Positions 63,861 through 64,000 of a stretch of DNA of 64,000 bases are shown one piece after another. Within the stretch, counting starts at the first letter, position 1; every line of letters begins with the position of its first letter. The notes below the pieces were generated by a model, which saw only the letters and a list, made by a program, of their open reading frames with translations, was not told the DNA's origin and did no database searches. The position numbers were made by a program, and so were the translations under genes. Source of the DNA: Lunularia cruciata (Eukaryota; Streptophyta; Marchantiopsida; Lunulariales; Lunulariaceae); NCBI GenBank assembly GCA_948567375.1, contig OX419756.1:14761001-14825000 (forward strand), in the 5' to 3' direction.

Positions 63861-64000
63861 ATATTATCTATAGTGCCTCAAAGAGTATGAAAGATTGGGG
63901 AAGTCTTTATCTACCAGCCTCTCCTCTTTGTGGGTCCAACTCCATTAATGCTCCTTTAGGCTCTAGAGCACATCCTACACTCCTAGTCACTATGCATTTA

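Larger units (their letters stand above)
59698..64000 (-). mobile_element. B3: second methyltransferase-family element, RNase H to gag, runs off the window
   Basis: Minus strand from 64000: end of gag (LEPKGALMELDP-like), protease, methyltransferase, RT, RNase H; cut at 59698 by the A3 LTR junction. Integrase, PHD finger and LTR are not present. Same domain order as B1, with many stops and C-to-T/G-to-A-type changes. Confidence 0.85.

Noticed and set aside
1-64000. A host single-copy gene or organelle insertion
   Set aside because: I looked for exon-like blocks, rRNA, tRNA and chloroplast-like genes on both strands and saw none; everything recognisable belongs to LTR elements except the unidentified region 22787-26851.

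Overview
This 64-kb window looks like nuclear DNA of a land plant with a large, repeat-filled genome. I see no convincing single-copy host gene, rRNA or tRNA. Nearly everything recognisable is Ty3/gypsy LTR retrotransposon sequence, intact to badly decayed, nested up to three deep. Plant evidence: chromoviruses with C-terminal chromodomains, iMet-type primer sites, RT of the Ogre/Tat/Athila (OTA) type, and three TTTAGGG telomere-type repeats at 54356-54376. No host gene fixes the species; a non-flowering plant is possible but unproven.

Five families are named here for reference. A = OTA-like Ty3 element with ~690-bp LTRs (TGTAACACCC...GGCTCACA) and an extra zinc-knuckle ORF upstream of gag. 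B = Ty3 element with long LTRs (TGTCACGCC...) that encodes a cytosine-5 DNA methyltransferase between protease and RT, and ends its pol with a PHD finger instead of a chromodomain. C = a 1.9-kb LTR-like unit with TGACAACC...GGTTGTCA ends. D = a decayed chromovirus with 580-730-bp LTRs (TGTAATAC...GTATTACA). E = a very young chromovirus with 423-bp LTRs full of heat-shock-element-like motifs.

Layout: A1 (1-5143, minus, 5' part only) abuts B2 (5144-6585, minus), a 66-bp A remnant (6586-6651) and C1 (6652-8414) carrying a solo A LTR (7102-7793). B1 (8415-22786, plus) runs 5' LTR, gag with two zinc knuckles, protease, methyltransferase, RT, RNase H, integrase, PHD finger, 3' LTR. It is split between integrase and PHD finger by E (16435-21751, minus; TSD TGCGC). 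An unrecognised coding-derived region with a coiled coil (22787-26851, minus) is split by C2 (23191-25104). A4 (minus, about 28551-47416) is interrupted by D1 (minus, 30915-43344), which is itself interrupted by A2 (plus, 36886-42999); D3 is a solo LTR inside A4. 47417-51870 holds no gene I can see. Old solo LTRs E2 (51871-52287) and D2 (52619-53348) follow. A3 (plus, 54377-59697) starts abruptly at the telomeric repeats, and its 3' LTR abuts B3 (59698-64000, minus), a second copy of the methyltransferase element. A 405-bp tandem duplication spans that last junction.

The main discovery is family B. B1 keeps methyltransferase motifs I, IV (with the catalytic PCQ) and VI in one frame. B3 lost the catalytic Cys but keeps recognisable motifs VIII-X that B1 has deleted. 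Two independent copies in the same gene order show the domain belongs to the element. Methyltransferase plus PHD chromatin reader in one retroelement suggests an element that reads and writes chromatin marks. Second is E: its two LTRs differ at one visible base in 423, carry arrays of alternating GAA/TTC units just upstream of a TATA box, and its RT lacks the catalytic palm, so it probably moved recently using another copy's enzymes, possibly under heat stress.
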